DNA of 64,000 bases from PALSA-610 sp038239145. Its GTDB lineage: Bacteria > Actinomycetota > Acidimicrobiia > IMCC26256 > PALSA-610. Each line of letters opens with the position of its first letter. The first letter of the stretch is position 1. The stretch spans positions 1 to 64,000 of the forward strand of contig JBBSFB010000015.1 in NCBI GenBank assembly GCA_038239145.1. The letters are read 5' to 3'. Made by a program: the position numbers and the translations under genes. Of this stretch, positions 50,831 through 59,866 are shown in pieces. Under the pieces are notes generated by a model. That model saw nothing but the letters and a program-made list of their open reading frames with translations, was not told the origin of the DNA and made no database searches.

Positions 50831-51648
50831 GCGCCGACAAGCACGAGCCGATGCAGATCAGCGAGGGCGAGCTGCGGTTGATGACCGCCGACATGGACGA
50901 GATGCACCACGCCACGCTCCCGGTGATGAAGGAAGCGCTGGCGGAGTGGGCCGAGCTGCATCAGCAGATGCGGACCGGTATCTCCAAGGTCGTCCCGAGC
51001 CGGCGCGGCTTCCTCATGGGCGCCGGAGTGGCGCTCGGCGGAATCGCACTCGCCGCATGCGGCAGCAGCAGCAAGTCGTCTTCGGCCGGGAGCACCACTA
51101 CCCCGTCGAGCGCGGGTTCTGCCACCACCACCGGCGGCAAGCTCACCGGTGACCTTGCGGTCGTCGCGCTTGCGGCTTCGTTGGAGAACCTCGCAGTGTC
51201 GGTGTACGGCGCGGGCATCGCGGCAGCAACTGCCGGGAAGCTCGGCGCGGTGCCGCCCGCGGTCGTCACCTTCGCCACCACGGCGAAGTCGCACCACACC
51301 CAGCACGCCGCGGCCTGGAACGCGGTGCTCTCGGGTGCGAACGAGCAGCCGATCACCGGTGTGGACAAGACGGTCAAGGACGCGGTCACCGACCCCGCTC
51401 TTGCCAAGGTCAAGGACGTCGGTGGTCTTGCGACCCTGGCCCTGACCTTGGAGAACGTGGCCGCGGCGACGTACCTCGAGGCGATCAGCGTGGTGGCGGC
51501 TCCGGCCGGCATCAAGACGGCAGCGACCATCGAGCCCGTCGAGCTCCAGCACGCTGCGATCCTGAGCTTCGTGCTCGGGAAGTACCCCGTGCCCGACACG
51601 TTCACGAAGATGGACGGAGCCCGCCCGCTCTCTGACGTGATCGCCTGA
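50827..51648 (+). CDS. Ferritin-like domain Tat lipoprotein
   Basis: A 273-residue paralogue of the preceding protein. SRRGFLMGAG (58-67) is a twin-arginine motif, and the lipobox LAAC places Cys78 as a lipid anchor, so it is exported folded and tethered. The bundle helices include ASLENLAVSVYGAGI, ATTAKSHHTQHAAAW, ALTLENVAAATYLEA and PVELQHAAIL, again with Glu/His pairs. The two are translationally coupled and probably form one complex on the outer face of the membrane. Confidence 0.88.
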   Translation: MSADKHEPMQISEGELRLMTADMDEMHHATLPVMKEALAEWAELHQQMRTGISKVVPSRRGFLMGAGVALGGIALAACGSSSKSSSAGSTTTPSSAGSATTTGGKLTGDLAVVALAASLENLAVSVYGAGIAAATAGKLGAVPPAVVTFATTAKSHHTQHAAAWNAVLSGANEQPITGVDKTVKDAVTDPALAKVKDVGGLATLALTLENVAAATYLEAISVVAAPAGIKTAATIEPVELQHAAILSFVLGKYPVPDTFTKMDGARPLSDVIA

Positions 51649-51766
51649 AGCGCGAGTTCCTCGATCCGATCGGGCCCGCGGGGCGGGTTGCCCGGTCGGG
51701 TCGAGAGCTCCGGAAATGGCTGGTGAAGCCGCCCAGACCGTTTCGCCGGGAGCTCCGTAGACCATA

Positions 51767-53350
51767 ATGAACCTGGTGAACGACGCTACGGAGTCTGCAG
51801 TCGCGTCCGAACGCGCCGGCAACGGGTGGCCGCGAGGCACCACCGTCGCCCTCGGCGCGGCCGGCGCGCTCGGAATGGTGCTGATCACCGTCTCCGGAGT
51901 CGCGGTCGGTCCGACCGGTCCGACCGGCTCTTCCGTCGAGCGCGTGATCCTCGCGCTCGTTCCCAAGGGCACCGCGGGAACCGTCCTCGGCGCAGCCACG
52001 ATGACCGCCGGTCTCGCGCTCGTGCTCGGCTCGTGGCTGGTCCTCGGCCTCCTCCTGCGCCGCGGCGCCGAGCTGCGCCCGCTGTTCCGGATCACGTGTG
52101 CGTGGGCGGCGCCGTTGTTGATCGGACCGCCCATCTTCAGCCGTGATCTCTACAGCTACGCGGCCGACGGGATGATGGTCGTCCGCCACATCAGTCCTTA
52201 CGAGCACGGCCCGGCCGTGCTCGGCGCGTCGAAGTTCCTGTCGCCCGTCAGTCATGCGTGGCTCACGACCCCGTCGCCGTATGGCCCGCTCTTCTTGCGC
52301 ATCGCGAACGCCGCGGCGCGCCTCTCGGGCGGGAGCGTCGTCAGCGCGATCATGATCCTGCGCCTGTTCGAGGTCGCCGGTGTCGTGCTGATCGCGATGT
52401 CACTTCCGACGTTGGCGCGCGCGGCCGGCAAGGACCCGGCGCGCGCGATCTGGCTCGGTGTCTGCAACCCGCTCGTCTTGTTCCATTTCATCGGTGGCGG
52501 ACACAACGACGCGCTGATGATCGGTCTCATCGTCGCCGGTCTCGCGGTCGGCGTCACCCATCGCCGGCCCGCACTCGGCGTGCTCTTGTGCGTCGTCGCC
52601 GCGACGATCAAGGCGCCGGCCGTCATACCGGCCGCGTTCATCATCTTCGACGCGGCACGAAACGCCCCGGCCGAGCGTCGGGTGTCGACGTTCACCAAGC
52701 TCGCGGGGGTCGGGTCGGTGTCGTTCATCGGTCTGTCGTGGGCCTGCGGGCTCGGTTGGGGCTGGATCGGCGCGCTCGGTATTCCCGGGACGAACCGCAC
52801 CCTGCTCACGCCCACCACATTTCTCGCGCACTGGATCTCGGTCGCCGTCGGTCACGAATCGCTGTTGCTCAGCCTCGTCCGGTTCGCGGCAGCGGGAGCC
52901 ACCGTGCTCGGCGTCGCGTATCTGTTGTGGCGGGCACCGAAGATCGGGACGGTGCGAGCGTGCGGATTCGCGCTCGCGCTCATCGTCGCGCTCGGCCCGG
53001 TCGTGTTGCCGTGGTACGCGCTCTGGGGACTCGTGGTGCTTGCCGCGGTCGGCCGGCGCATCGAGCGCGGTTACGCGATCTTCGCATCGCTGGTACTCGC
53101 GGTCACCGTGCAACCTTCGGGTTCGTCGATGCCTGACATCGTGCTGATGGCGGCCGTCGTCGTGCTGACCGCGCTGGCGATCGCCATCGCGTGGAAGCCG
53201 GTGCGCACGTGGATCCGCACCGACCTCCGGATCGCCATCGAGGAGTACCGGCGTCGCGGTCGGATCACGCAGAGCGCGGACGTGTTACGCCTCGCAGTGC
53301 CGAACGCCTGGTCGGCGCGTTCACGCGCGTCGGAGCCTCCCGCTGCCTGA
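51767..53350 (+). CDS. MptB-like polyprenol-phosphomannose-dependent mannosyltransferase (GT-C)
   Basis: A 527-residue membrane glycosyltransferase. About 12 hydrophobic helices and an early extracytoplasmic loop FSRDLYSYAADGMMVVRHISPY with the acid of GT-C enzymes match the alpha-1,6-mannosyltransferase family that lengthens lipomannan or related polymers with polyprenyl-phosphate mannose. GGGHNDALMIGLIVAGL is another typical motif. It is the first gene of a run on the plus strand and ends near the lysozyme-like gene. Confidence 0.87.
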   Translation: MNLVNDATESAVASERAGNGWPRGTTVALGAAGALGMVLITVSGVAVGPTGPTGSSVERVILALVPKGTAGTVLGAATMTAGLALVLGSWLVLGLLLRRGAELRPLFRITCAWAAPLLIGPPIFSRDLYSYAADGMMVVRHISPYEHGPAVLGASKFLSPVSHAWLTTPSPYGPLFLRIANAAARLSGGSVVSAIMILRLFEVAGVVLIAMSLPTLARAAGKDPARAIWLGVCNPLVLFHFIGGGHNDALMIGLIVAGLAVGVTHRRPALGVLLCVVAATIKAPAVIPAAFIIFDAARNAPAERRVSTFTKLAGVGSVSFIGLSWACGLGWGWIGALGIPGTNRTLLTPTTFLAHWISVAVGHESLLLSLVRFAAAGATVLGVAYLLWRAPKIGTVRACGFALALIVALGPVVLPWYALWGLVVLAAVGRRIERGYAIFASLVLAVTVQPSGSSMPDIVLMAAVVVLTALAIAIAWKPVRTWIRTDLRIAIEEYRRRGRITQSADVLRLAVPNAWSARSRASEPPAA

Positions 53351-53393
53351 TCGGCGCGCCTTTGTCGCTCACGCGTCGCGGTAACTTCGACTG

Positions 53394-54206
53394 ATGGCCG
53401 TCTCGACCGCGGTACGCCGCATCGGGGCCGGCGTCGTCGTCATCGCACTCGTCGCCGGCGCGGCGATCGCTGTCATAGTTCTGCGCCACCACAGCGCGGC
53501 CGTCACCTCGTGCCAGGTGAACGCGGGTGGGACGACGTATACGATCGACGTCGAGCAGGCCGCGAACTCGGCGACCATCGCCGCGGTGGGCAAGCGGCTC
53601 GGGCTGGCGGATCATGCGGTCACGATCGCGCTGGCAACGTCGTTGCAGGAATCGAAGCTACGCAACCTTCCCTACGGCGACCGCGACTCGTTGGGCTTGT
53701 TCCAGCAGCGCCCGTCCCAGGGTTGGGGCACGGCCACCGAGATCCTGACGCCGAGCTACTCGGCCGCCGCGTTCTACCGGGCCCTCATCAAGGTGCCGTC
53801 GTGGTCGACACTGCCGATCACGGTCGCGGCGCAGAAGGTGCAGCTCAGCGGGGCCCCGAGCGCGTACGCGCAATGGGAGTCCGAAGCCCGCACCCTCGCG
53901 ATCGCGTTCACGGGCGAGGCCGCGGCCGGCCTCACCTGTCGCTTCCCGCTGCCGCGCTCCGCGGTTGCGGCGCCCATCGTGATGCCGGGCCTGGCGAACG
54001 AGCTCGGGGTGTCGTCGCTCGACGGCGCGTTCCCGTCGGCCCGCGGCTGGACGATCGCATCCTGGCTGGTCGGCCACGCCCAGCAGTTCCGGGTCACCAC
54101 CGTGTCGTACCGCGGGCAGGAGTGGCGCGCGTCAACGGGACGCTGGCGGTCGACGCCCGTGAACGACGGCCGGGTCCGCTTCGAGCAACAGGCCGCAACG
54201 ACGTGA
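53394..54206 (+). CDS. Membrane-anchored lysozyme-like protein
   Basis: A protein of 270 residues. The N-terminal helix GVVVIALVAGAAIAVIVL anchors it. The domain ATSLQESKLRNLPYGDRDSLGLFQQRPSQGWG (residues about 80-113) has the Glu and the S-LGLFQQRP layout of lytic-transglycosylase/goose-lysozyme-like actinobacterial proteins, with YSAAAFYRALI following. It may cut peptidoglycan or only bind it. It is convergent with the patatin gene, 3 bp apart. Confidence 0.68.
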   Translation: MAVSTAVRRIGAGVVVIALVAGAAIAVIVLRHHSAAVTSCQVNAGGTTYTIDVEQAANSATIAAVGKRLGLADHAVTIALATSLQESKLRNLPYGDRDSLGLFQQRPSQGWGTATEILTPSYSAAAFYRALIKVPSWSTLPITVAAQKVQLSGAPSAYAQWESEARTLAIAFTGEAAAGLTCRFPLPRSAVAAPIVMPGLANELGVSSLDGAFPSARGWTIASWLVGHAQQFRVTTVSYRGQEWRASTGRWRSTPVNDGRVRFEQQAATT

Positions 54207-54209
54207 GCT

Positions 54210-55064
54210 TCAGCTCTCGGCGTGATTGTGCGTACCCATGAACTGCGCCTGCCCGAACGGAGGATGGTCCTCGTCGATCCAGCGGATCGACGCCGCATGC
54301 GCACGGTCGATCAGCTCGGCCGAGTGGGAGAAGTCGATCGGCGACACGGTCACCGGGCACAACGGCGGGAGCACGTGCAGCTCGACCGCGGACTCGTACC
54401 GCTCGACGTCGATGATCAGTTGCTTGTGCAGCAACAGGCTCAAGGCGTGCAACGCCATCGCGAGCGCACTCGCGGGCGGCTCGTCGAGCGCGCACTCGTA
54501 CCCGGCGCTCAGAACCCATATCTGATCGACACCTGCAACTCCGACCGCGTGCGAGATCGGCGTGTTGTTGCCGACGCCACCGTCCATGTAGGCAACGCCC
54601 TCGATCTCGACCGGATCGAACAGCGCCGGCAGTGCTGCGCTGGCGAGCACCGAATCGACCGCAGGCCCTGACGACAGCAGCACGTCTCGCCCGGTCAGCA
54701 CCTCGACCGCGACCACGTGCAAAGACACCGCCGCGTCCTCGATCCGCTCGAAGGTCACGTGCTCGTCGATCAAGGCCCGCAGCGGGTGCGAGTCGAAGAG
54801 ACTCCGCCGGCGGCCGGTGAGCGCGAGCACGCCCCGGCGCGCATCGGTCGGGAACACGTCGCCCCGATGCAAACCGCGCCAGATCTCGGCGAGGTGGTCG
54901 ATGGGGTCGTCCGGATGGCCGGCGAGCCACGCACCGTTCAGGGCCCCGACCGAGGTTCCCACGATCACGTCGGGCCGGATACCGCGCTCGCGGAGCGCCG
55001 CGAGCATGCCCACTTCGACCGCTCCGAGGCTGGCGCCACCGGAGAGAACGAACGCAACGCCCAT
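54210..55064 (-). CDS. Patatin-like phospholipase
   Basis: A 284-residue serine lipid hydrolase. FVLSGGASLGAVEVGML gives the oxyanion Gly-rich loop, VIVGTSVGALNGAW the nucleophile Ser in GTSVG, and YMDGGVGNNTP the catalytic Asp of the DGG dyad. It is of RssA/YchK size. No signal sequence is present, so it is probably cytoplasmic or peripheral. The coding context gives no partner. Confidence 0.92.
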   Translation of the reverse strand: MGVAFVLSGGASLGAVEVGMLAALRERGIRPDVIVGTSVGALNGAWLAGHPDDPIDHLAEIWRGLHRGDVFPTDARRGVLALTGRRRSLFDSHPLRALIDEHVTFERIEDAAVSLHVVAVEVLTGRDVLLSSGPAVDSVLASAALPALFDPVEIEGVAYMDGGVGNNTPISHAVGVAGVDQIWVLSAGYECALDEPPASALAMALHALSLLLHKQLIIDVERYESAVELHVLPPLCPVTVSPIDFSHSAELIDRAHAASIRWIDEDHPPFGQAQFMGTHNHAES

Positions 55065-55105
55065 TAGCGAGACGCTACCGGCGCCGGGTCGGGCCCGGAC
55101 CGCGA

Positions 55106-55839
55106 TCAGAGACCGGGGAAGACCCGGCGCAACTCCGAGAGGTCGACACCGGACAGCGTCGCCGGCGTGTGTCCCGGGTCGAGACCGCCGTACACCAGCC
55201 GGATGAACGGCTCAGCCGGGATCTCGAGATCGACGGCGTAGTTGGCCGAGCGCGGCGAGAGCGAGATCGAGTCGGCGCCGAGCGCGAGCGTGAAGTCGCG
55301 ATCCGGCTCCGACGTACGCACGTGAAGTGTGCGCTCCACCCCGATGGGCTTGCCCGCGAAGCCCACGATCGATTCCAGCCGGTCGACGATCTCGGGAACC
55401 GCGTAGGCCGCGACCGTGGCATCCGGGTCGAGCGAGACCTCGACGTCCCAGGTGTGCAAGGCGTGCTCGTTCAGGCGAAGCGAGACGAAGCTCGGGAAGT
55501 CGAGACGCATCGGCCCGAACACGATGTCGACCTTCTCTCGTTCGTCGTAGGTGAGCGACATGAGCGCCTCGACCAACGCCCGATCGACTGCGAGCGCGTC
55601 GGCGGCCTTCGCTTCGGGCGACTTCGCGTTCCACGTGTCCCAGATCGGGCGGGCGAAGTCGTCGTCGGGCACGGTGCCGGCGCGGGACGCGTCGAACCGC
55701 GCCCGGAAGATTTCGGCACTCGAGCCGACGTGGGAGAGGACGTCAGCGATCGTCCACTCCCACGGATACGCCTGCCGGCGGAGCTCCTCGGGCCCGGGGA
55801 CTGCCCAAAGTCCCCGCGCGCATCCGTCACGCTCCCCAT
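55106..55839 (-). CDS. Maleylpyruvate isomerase/TIGR03083-like protein, 5' end uncertain
   Basis: The body matches the mycothiol-dependent DinB-like fold: YPWEWTIADVLSHVGSSAEIF near the start, LRLNEHALHTWDVEVSLDP in the middle and VYGGLDPGHT near the end. His in LSHV and the NEHALHTWD region are the metal site of the family. No good start codon lies in this frame close to the domain; the nearest ATG (55839) is in another frame, and an indel in the GGGCCCGAGG run near 55790-55800 would join them. So the N-terminus may be frameshifted. Confidence 0.65.
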
Positions 55840-55900
55840 CCCTCGGGCCCGGCGGCGAGACGACCCGCGGCCGGAGCCGGTCCGCCCGGGCGTCCAGAGA

Positions 55901-56590
55901 ATGCGCACGAGCCACCGGACACGTGAGGTTCCCGTCCTGCCGACGAACGTGCAGCTCGACATCCGCCCGCTGACTCCCAACATCGGCGCCGAGATCCGTG
56001 GGCACGCTTGTTCCGAGCCGTTCGACCCCGAAACACTGGCCGCGGTGCGCGCCGCGTGGCTCGAGCACCTCGTCATGTTCTTTCCCGACCAATGACTCAC
56101 CCCCGGCACCCAGGCCGGCTTCGCGGCGCAGTTCGGTGAGATCACCGAAGGTCACCCGGTCGAACCGTCACTGCCCGCGAACCCGAACGTGCTGCCTATC
56201 GACAGCGTGAAGGACCGCACGAACTTGTGGCACACCGACGTGACGTTCATGTCGAAGCCGCCGACGGGATCGTTCCTATACACGGTAACGCTGCCGGAGT
56301 CGGGCGGCGACACGATGTGGGCGAACACCCGCGCCGCGTCCGACGCGCTCGCGGCTGCGTTTCTGCGGATGCTGTACGACCACATGACCCAGTACCAGTT
56401 CATCGCCCGATACCGCTGGCAGCCCGGGTCGCTCGCGTTCTGGGACAACCGAACGACGATGCACTACGGCATCTACGACTACGGCGACGACCACCGGGCC
56501 ATGCACCGGGTCACGCTCGAAGGCGACCGGACGTCGGCGCAACCCGTTGCCGCGAACGCCGACGCAGATCGTGGAAGGATCCCGGCATGA
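55901..56590 (+). pseudogene. TauD/TfdA-family dioxygenase, decayed
   Basis: LDIRPLTPNIGAEIRGHACSE, then LEHLVMFFPDQ, is the N-terminal part of an alpha-ketoglutarate-dependent dioxygenase. A TGA at 56093-56095 interrupts it; the same frame goes on with LTPGTQAGFAAQFGEITEGH and NLWHTDVTFM (His and Asp iron ligands). After AAAFLRMLYDH the protein jumps to YRWQPGSLAFWDNRTTMHYG, which in intact relatives lies far downstream, so 70-90 residues are missing. Stop codon plus internal deletion make this a pseudogene. Confidence 0.84.
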
Positions 56591-56760
56591 CGCATTACAA
56601 GGTCGGCGACAAGGTCATCATCACCGAAGGCGACTTCAAGGGCGAGCGCGGCGCGATCACCGACAAGCATGTGATCGGCGACGGGCTGACGGTGGCGTTG
56701 GAGAAGCACGGCAAAGAGATCAAGACGCACGAGGCCCACGTCAACAAGGTCGACGACTAG
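56587..56760 (+). CDS. Small KOW-like protein (57 residues)
   Basis: Starts at ATG 56587 inside the dioxygenase stop. The whole protein is YKVGDKVIITEGDFKGERG followed by AITDKHVIGDGLTVALEKHG and a short tail, which is the KOW/Tudor-like beta-barrel fold used by ribosome- and transcription-associated proteins. It is a short stand-alone copy. The role is unknown; the reading is intact although the gene upstream is decayed. Confidence 0.77.
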   Translation: MTHYKVGDKVIITEGDFKGERGAITDKHVIGDGLTVALEKHGKEIKTHEAHVNKVDD

Positions 56761-56859
56761 CTCGACCTGTCAGCAAATGTGTCCGCCCGATCCGTCCGCC
56801 CGATGTGTCGGGCCGGAGGGCCGCTGGCGGCTCGCGTACGGGATGGGCATACTCGCCCG

Positions 56860-58335
56860 GTGGCTGACCTCCGGCGCGCACCGCTCGCCCTGATCTTCAC
56901 CGCCGCAGTACTGGCGGCCGGATGCACTCCGTTGGTGCGGCACCTCCCGCCGGGTGCGCAACCCCCGCCCGCGCACGGAGCGCCCTCCGTCGCGACACTG
57001 AGCCACGACGGCAGGTGGTTCACCGACCCGATTGGTCGCGTCGTGATGCTGCGGGGACTGGACTTCGTCGAGAAGTGGGCGCCGTACACGCCCGAAGCCG
57101 ACGGCTTCGGCGACGACGACGCTGCGCTCCTCGCCGCGAACGGCTTCAACACGATCCGGCTCGGGATCCCATTCGAGTTCCTGATGCCGACCCCCGGCAA
57201 GATCGACCGCGCGTACCTCGCGTCGATCGCGAAGACGGTCGTGACCCTCGAACGCCACCACATCTACGCGCTGCTCGACTTCCACCAGGACGGTTGGGGC
57301 CCGGTCACCAACGGCAACGGCATGCCCGCGTGGATGACCTACACCGACGGGCTCCCCAACCCACCCGACCCGTTCCCGACGTACTACGTCACGAACCCGG
57401 CGTTGCAGCGCGCGTTCGACAACTTCTGGGCGAACCGGGCCGGGCCCGACGGCATTCCACTGCAGACGTACTACGCGCGCGGCATGGTTGCAGTCGCGCA
57501 GCGCCTCGGGTCGAGCTCGAATCTCCTCGGCTACGAAGCGATGAACGAGCCGTGGCCAGGCTCCACCTTCGCGACGTGCGGGACGGGTTGCCCCGACCTC
57601 GAAGCGAAGTTGCTGGCACCCTTCTACGCGCGGATGACCGCCGCCGTTCGCACCGTGGATCGTCGTCATCCCGTATTCGTCGAGCCGTTCTCGCTGTTCA
57701 ACTTCGGCGGCGCCGACACGTCAATCCCGGGCGGGTCGACGAAGGATGCGCTCTCGACCCACGCCTACGCGCTGAGCGCGGCCGCGAACGCGTCGGTCAT
57801 GGATCGCAGCGTGGCCGCGGCGACGCGCGACCACGCCGCGCTGTTGATGACGGAGTGGGGCGCGGTGAACGACCCGGCAACGCTGGTCCAGTTCGAGGAC
57901 CAGTTCGACGCGCGCCTCGTTCCCTGGCTGTTCTGGTCGTACAACGGTCTCGTAGTGTCCGACAGCAACAAGCCGCTCGAAGCGCCGAACGTGAACGTCA
58001 CGGTGCTGAACGCCTTGACCCGTCCGTACCCGACGTCGATCAACGGAACGCCGACCCAGCTCGGCTACGACACCGCAACGGCGACCTTGAACTTCGCGTA
58101 CTCGACCACTCGACCGAACGGGCGCCGGGCCGCGCTCGGACCCGCAACGGTTGTCACCGTCCCGGCGCGCGATTACCCGAACGGCTACTCGGTGCACGCG
58201 ACCGGTGCAAGCGTGACGTCGCGTCGGTGCGCGTCGACACTCACGCTCCGTAACCAGCCCGGGGCGACGACAGTGTCGATCCGGATCACGCGGCTCGCGG
58301 CATCGGCGACCAAGTCCCGGTGCGCACACTCATGA
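56860..58335 (+). CDS. GH5-family glycoside hydrolase lipoprotein
   Basis: About 491 residues from GTG 56860; the signal sequence APLALIFTAAVLAAGC ends in a lipobox. The catalytic domain resembles endoglycoceramidase-type GH5: GFNTIRLGIPFEFLMP, LLDFHQDGWGP, the acid/base Glu in GYEAMNEPWPGS and the nucleophile Glu in MTEWGA. The C-terminal 110 residues form a beta domain. It probably cleaves a glycolipid or surface polysaccharide outside the cell. It is convergent with the methyltransferase gene. Confidence 0.89.
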   Translation: MADLRRAPLALIFTAAVLAAGCTPLVRHLPPGAQPPPAHGAPSVATLSHDGRWFTDPIGRVVMLRGLDFVEKWAPYTPEADGFGDDDAALLAANGFNTIRLGIPFEFLMPTPGKIDRAYLASIAKTVVTLERHHIYALLDFHQDGWGPVTNGNGMPAWMTYTDGLPNPPDPFPTYYVTNPALQRAFDNFWANRAGPDGIPLQTYYARGMVAVAQRLGSSSNLLGYEAMNEPWPGSTFATCGTGCPDLEAKLLAPFYARMTAAVRTVDRRHPVFVEPFSLFNFGGADTSIPGGSTKDALSTHAYALSAAANASVMDRSVAAATRDHAALLMTEWGAVNDPATLVQFEDQFDARLVPWLFWSYNGLVVSDSNKPLEAPNVNVTVLNALTRPYPTSINGTPTQLGYDTATATLNFAYSTTRPNGRRAALGPATVVTVPARDYPNGYSVHATGASVTSRRCASTLTLRNQPGATTVSIRITRLAASATKSRCAHS

Positions 58336-58352
58336 CGCTTCGCTGATCGGGC

Positions 58353-59321
58353 TTACCTCGCGCAGAGAAACGTGAGGATGTAGCAGTCGTTCGCGGCCGC
58401 GAAGAGGCCGGGCCGCTGCGAGACCTGCCCGAGCGAGAAGTTCTCGTCGGTGGCGTCGTTCCCCGTGTAGTTGAGGCCCTTGGCCTCGAGGATGTCGAAG
58501 CCTGCTCGCTGCAACTTGGCCGCGAGCACATCGTGTGTGTACTCGATCTTGTGATCCGGGTCGATGAAGTCGGCCTGCTGACGCCGCGTGATCCGGCCAT
58601 TGGGAGTGTCGAGGGCGAAGTGGCCGCCGGGCCGGAGCACCCGCCGGACCTCGGCCAAGGCGATGTCGGCTTCCGACTCCGTGATGTGCTCGATGCTCTG
58701 GCCGGAGTAGACGAGGTCGAAGGACGCGTCGGGATAGCTCGAGAGATCGACCATCGAGTGATAGCGGTGGCGAACGGATCCCGAAGCGGTTTCCACGTCG
58801 AGTTGAGTGCCGTTGACCCGGTAGACCTCGTGGCGGTCGTCGTCGGGAAGGTCGACGATGATGAGCTCGTCGAACTTGTACGGGTAGCCCATCCGGACGA
58901 GGGCGCCCTCGTCGGAGTACTTGTGAGTGCCGCCGAGGTCGAGGATGCGCGACGCGGCCGGCAGGCTCTGTATCCACGCGGCACGACCAGCGTGGATCGA
59001 GTGGCCGAGCGCGCTGTTGAACCGAACGCCGTAGATGAACTCTTCCGAACCACGGATCTCCTCGACCATGTGGTCGCGGGTGATCGTGCCGACACTCAGA
59101 CGGTGCACGAAGTCGGCACGACCGTGGGGATCGGGCTCGCGCCGGAGCATGACGTTGAACGCCATGCGCACCGCACGCTCGGGCGGGGCGGTCGCGAACG
59201 ATCCGTCCCGCAGTCGCCAGGCGAGATCGCCGGCCTCTCGACGCGCCCGCCCGTAAACGCGCCGCCACACTGCCGGCCGCGCGAACGACTCGCGCAGACG
59301 TGACAACCGCCCCTCCGCCAC
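58353..59321 (-). CDS. DUF4214 domain plus SAM-dependent methyltransferase
   Basis: A 322-residue protein. The first third (FNVMLRREPDPHGRADFVHRL to HMVEEIRGSEEF, about 54-93) is DUF4214-like, often found in surface-polysaccharide proteins. The rest is a class I methyltransferase: SRILDLGGTHKYSDEG binds S-adenosylmethionine, LVYSGQSIEHI is motif II and LRPGGHFALDTPN motif III. The joining suggests modification of a glycan or lipid-linked sugar. Confidence 0.86.
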   Translation of the reverse strand: MAEGRLSRLRESFARPAVWRRVYGRARREAGDLAWRLRDGSFATAPPERAVRMAFNVMLRREPDPHGRADFVHRLSVGTITRDHMVEEIRGSEEFIYGVRFNSALGHSIHAGRAAWIQSLPAASRILDLGGTHKYSDEGALVRMGYPYKFDELIIVDLPDDDRHEVYRVNGTQLDVETASGSVRHRYHSMVDLSSYPDASFDLVYSGQSIEHITESEADIALAEVRRVLRPGGHFALDTPNGRITRRQQADFIDPDHKIEYTHDVLAAKLQRAGFDILEAKGLNYTGNDATDENFSLGQVSQRPGLFAAANDCYILTFLCAR

Positions 59322-59406
59322 CCACGCGACGCTATACGGCGAGGCCGAAACGGCCGGTGATTCCGGGACCGGGCGGCGCGCAGCCGTCTTCCAACTGCGC
59401 TCGGCT

Positions 59407-59517
59407 CTACGGCTCGTCGTTGCGCCGGCGCTCTTTCACGACGCGGCGACGAATGGCGACGACGAACACAGTCGCGCCAACGAGTGCAAAGAACAACGCG
59501 ACGAGAAAGAGGATCAA
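59407..59517 (-). CDS. Possible small membrane peptide
   Basis: From TTG 59517 a 36-residue frame gives ILFLVALFFALVGATVFVVA, then a strongly basic end RRRVVKERRRNDEP. A stop lies upstream in frame, so no longer form is possible. The membrane-plus-basic layout is believable, but start codon and ribosome site are poor. Confidence 0.27.
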   Translation of the reverse strand: MILFLVALFFALVGATVFVVAIRRRVVKERRRNDEP

Positions 59518-59618
59518 TCCCGGTCTGGGGTCGAACCCGTGCGCAAACTATCCCTGCGAGCCTGAGCGCCGTGACCAAACGGTGACCAGTCGGCTCGGTG
59601 CGCTCAACGACGCGCGGG

Positions 59619-59659
59619 CGATCTACAACAGAACGCGGCGAGCGATCTGTTGTAGATCG
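59619..59659. repeat. Perfect 14-bp inverted repeat
   Basis: CGATCTACAACAGA (59619-59632) and its exact reverse complement (59646-59659) enclose 13 bp. It lies in the 545-bp spacer between the divergent methyltransferase and Kelch genes. No U-run follows on either side, so it is more like an operator or RNA hairpin than a terminator. The rest of the spacer shows no other gene. Confidence 0.75.
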
Positions 59660-59866
59660 ACTGTACGCGCAACTCGTATCGGTGGGCGGCCCGGGCGGTG
59701 CCGTCGGTCTCGCCCCGCCGCACCGAAGGTCGGGCCGACGACAACTTCGTTCCTCGATTGTCCGGTCCGGACGGCTCGACCCGGTCGCAGCCGGGCTGCC
59801 CTGGTTTTGCCAAACATTGGCATAGCGCGTCCCGAAATTTGTCGGCTCGGACCCTAGGGTCAGGTC

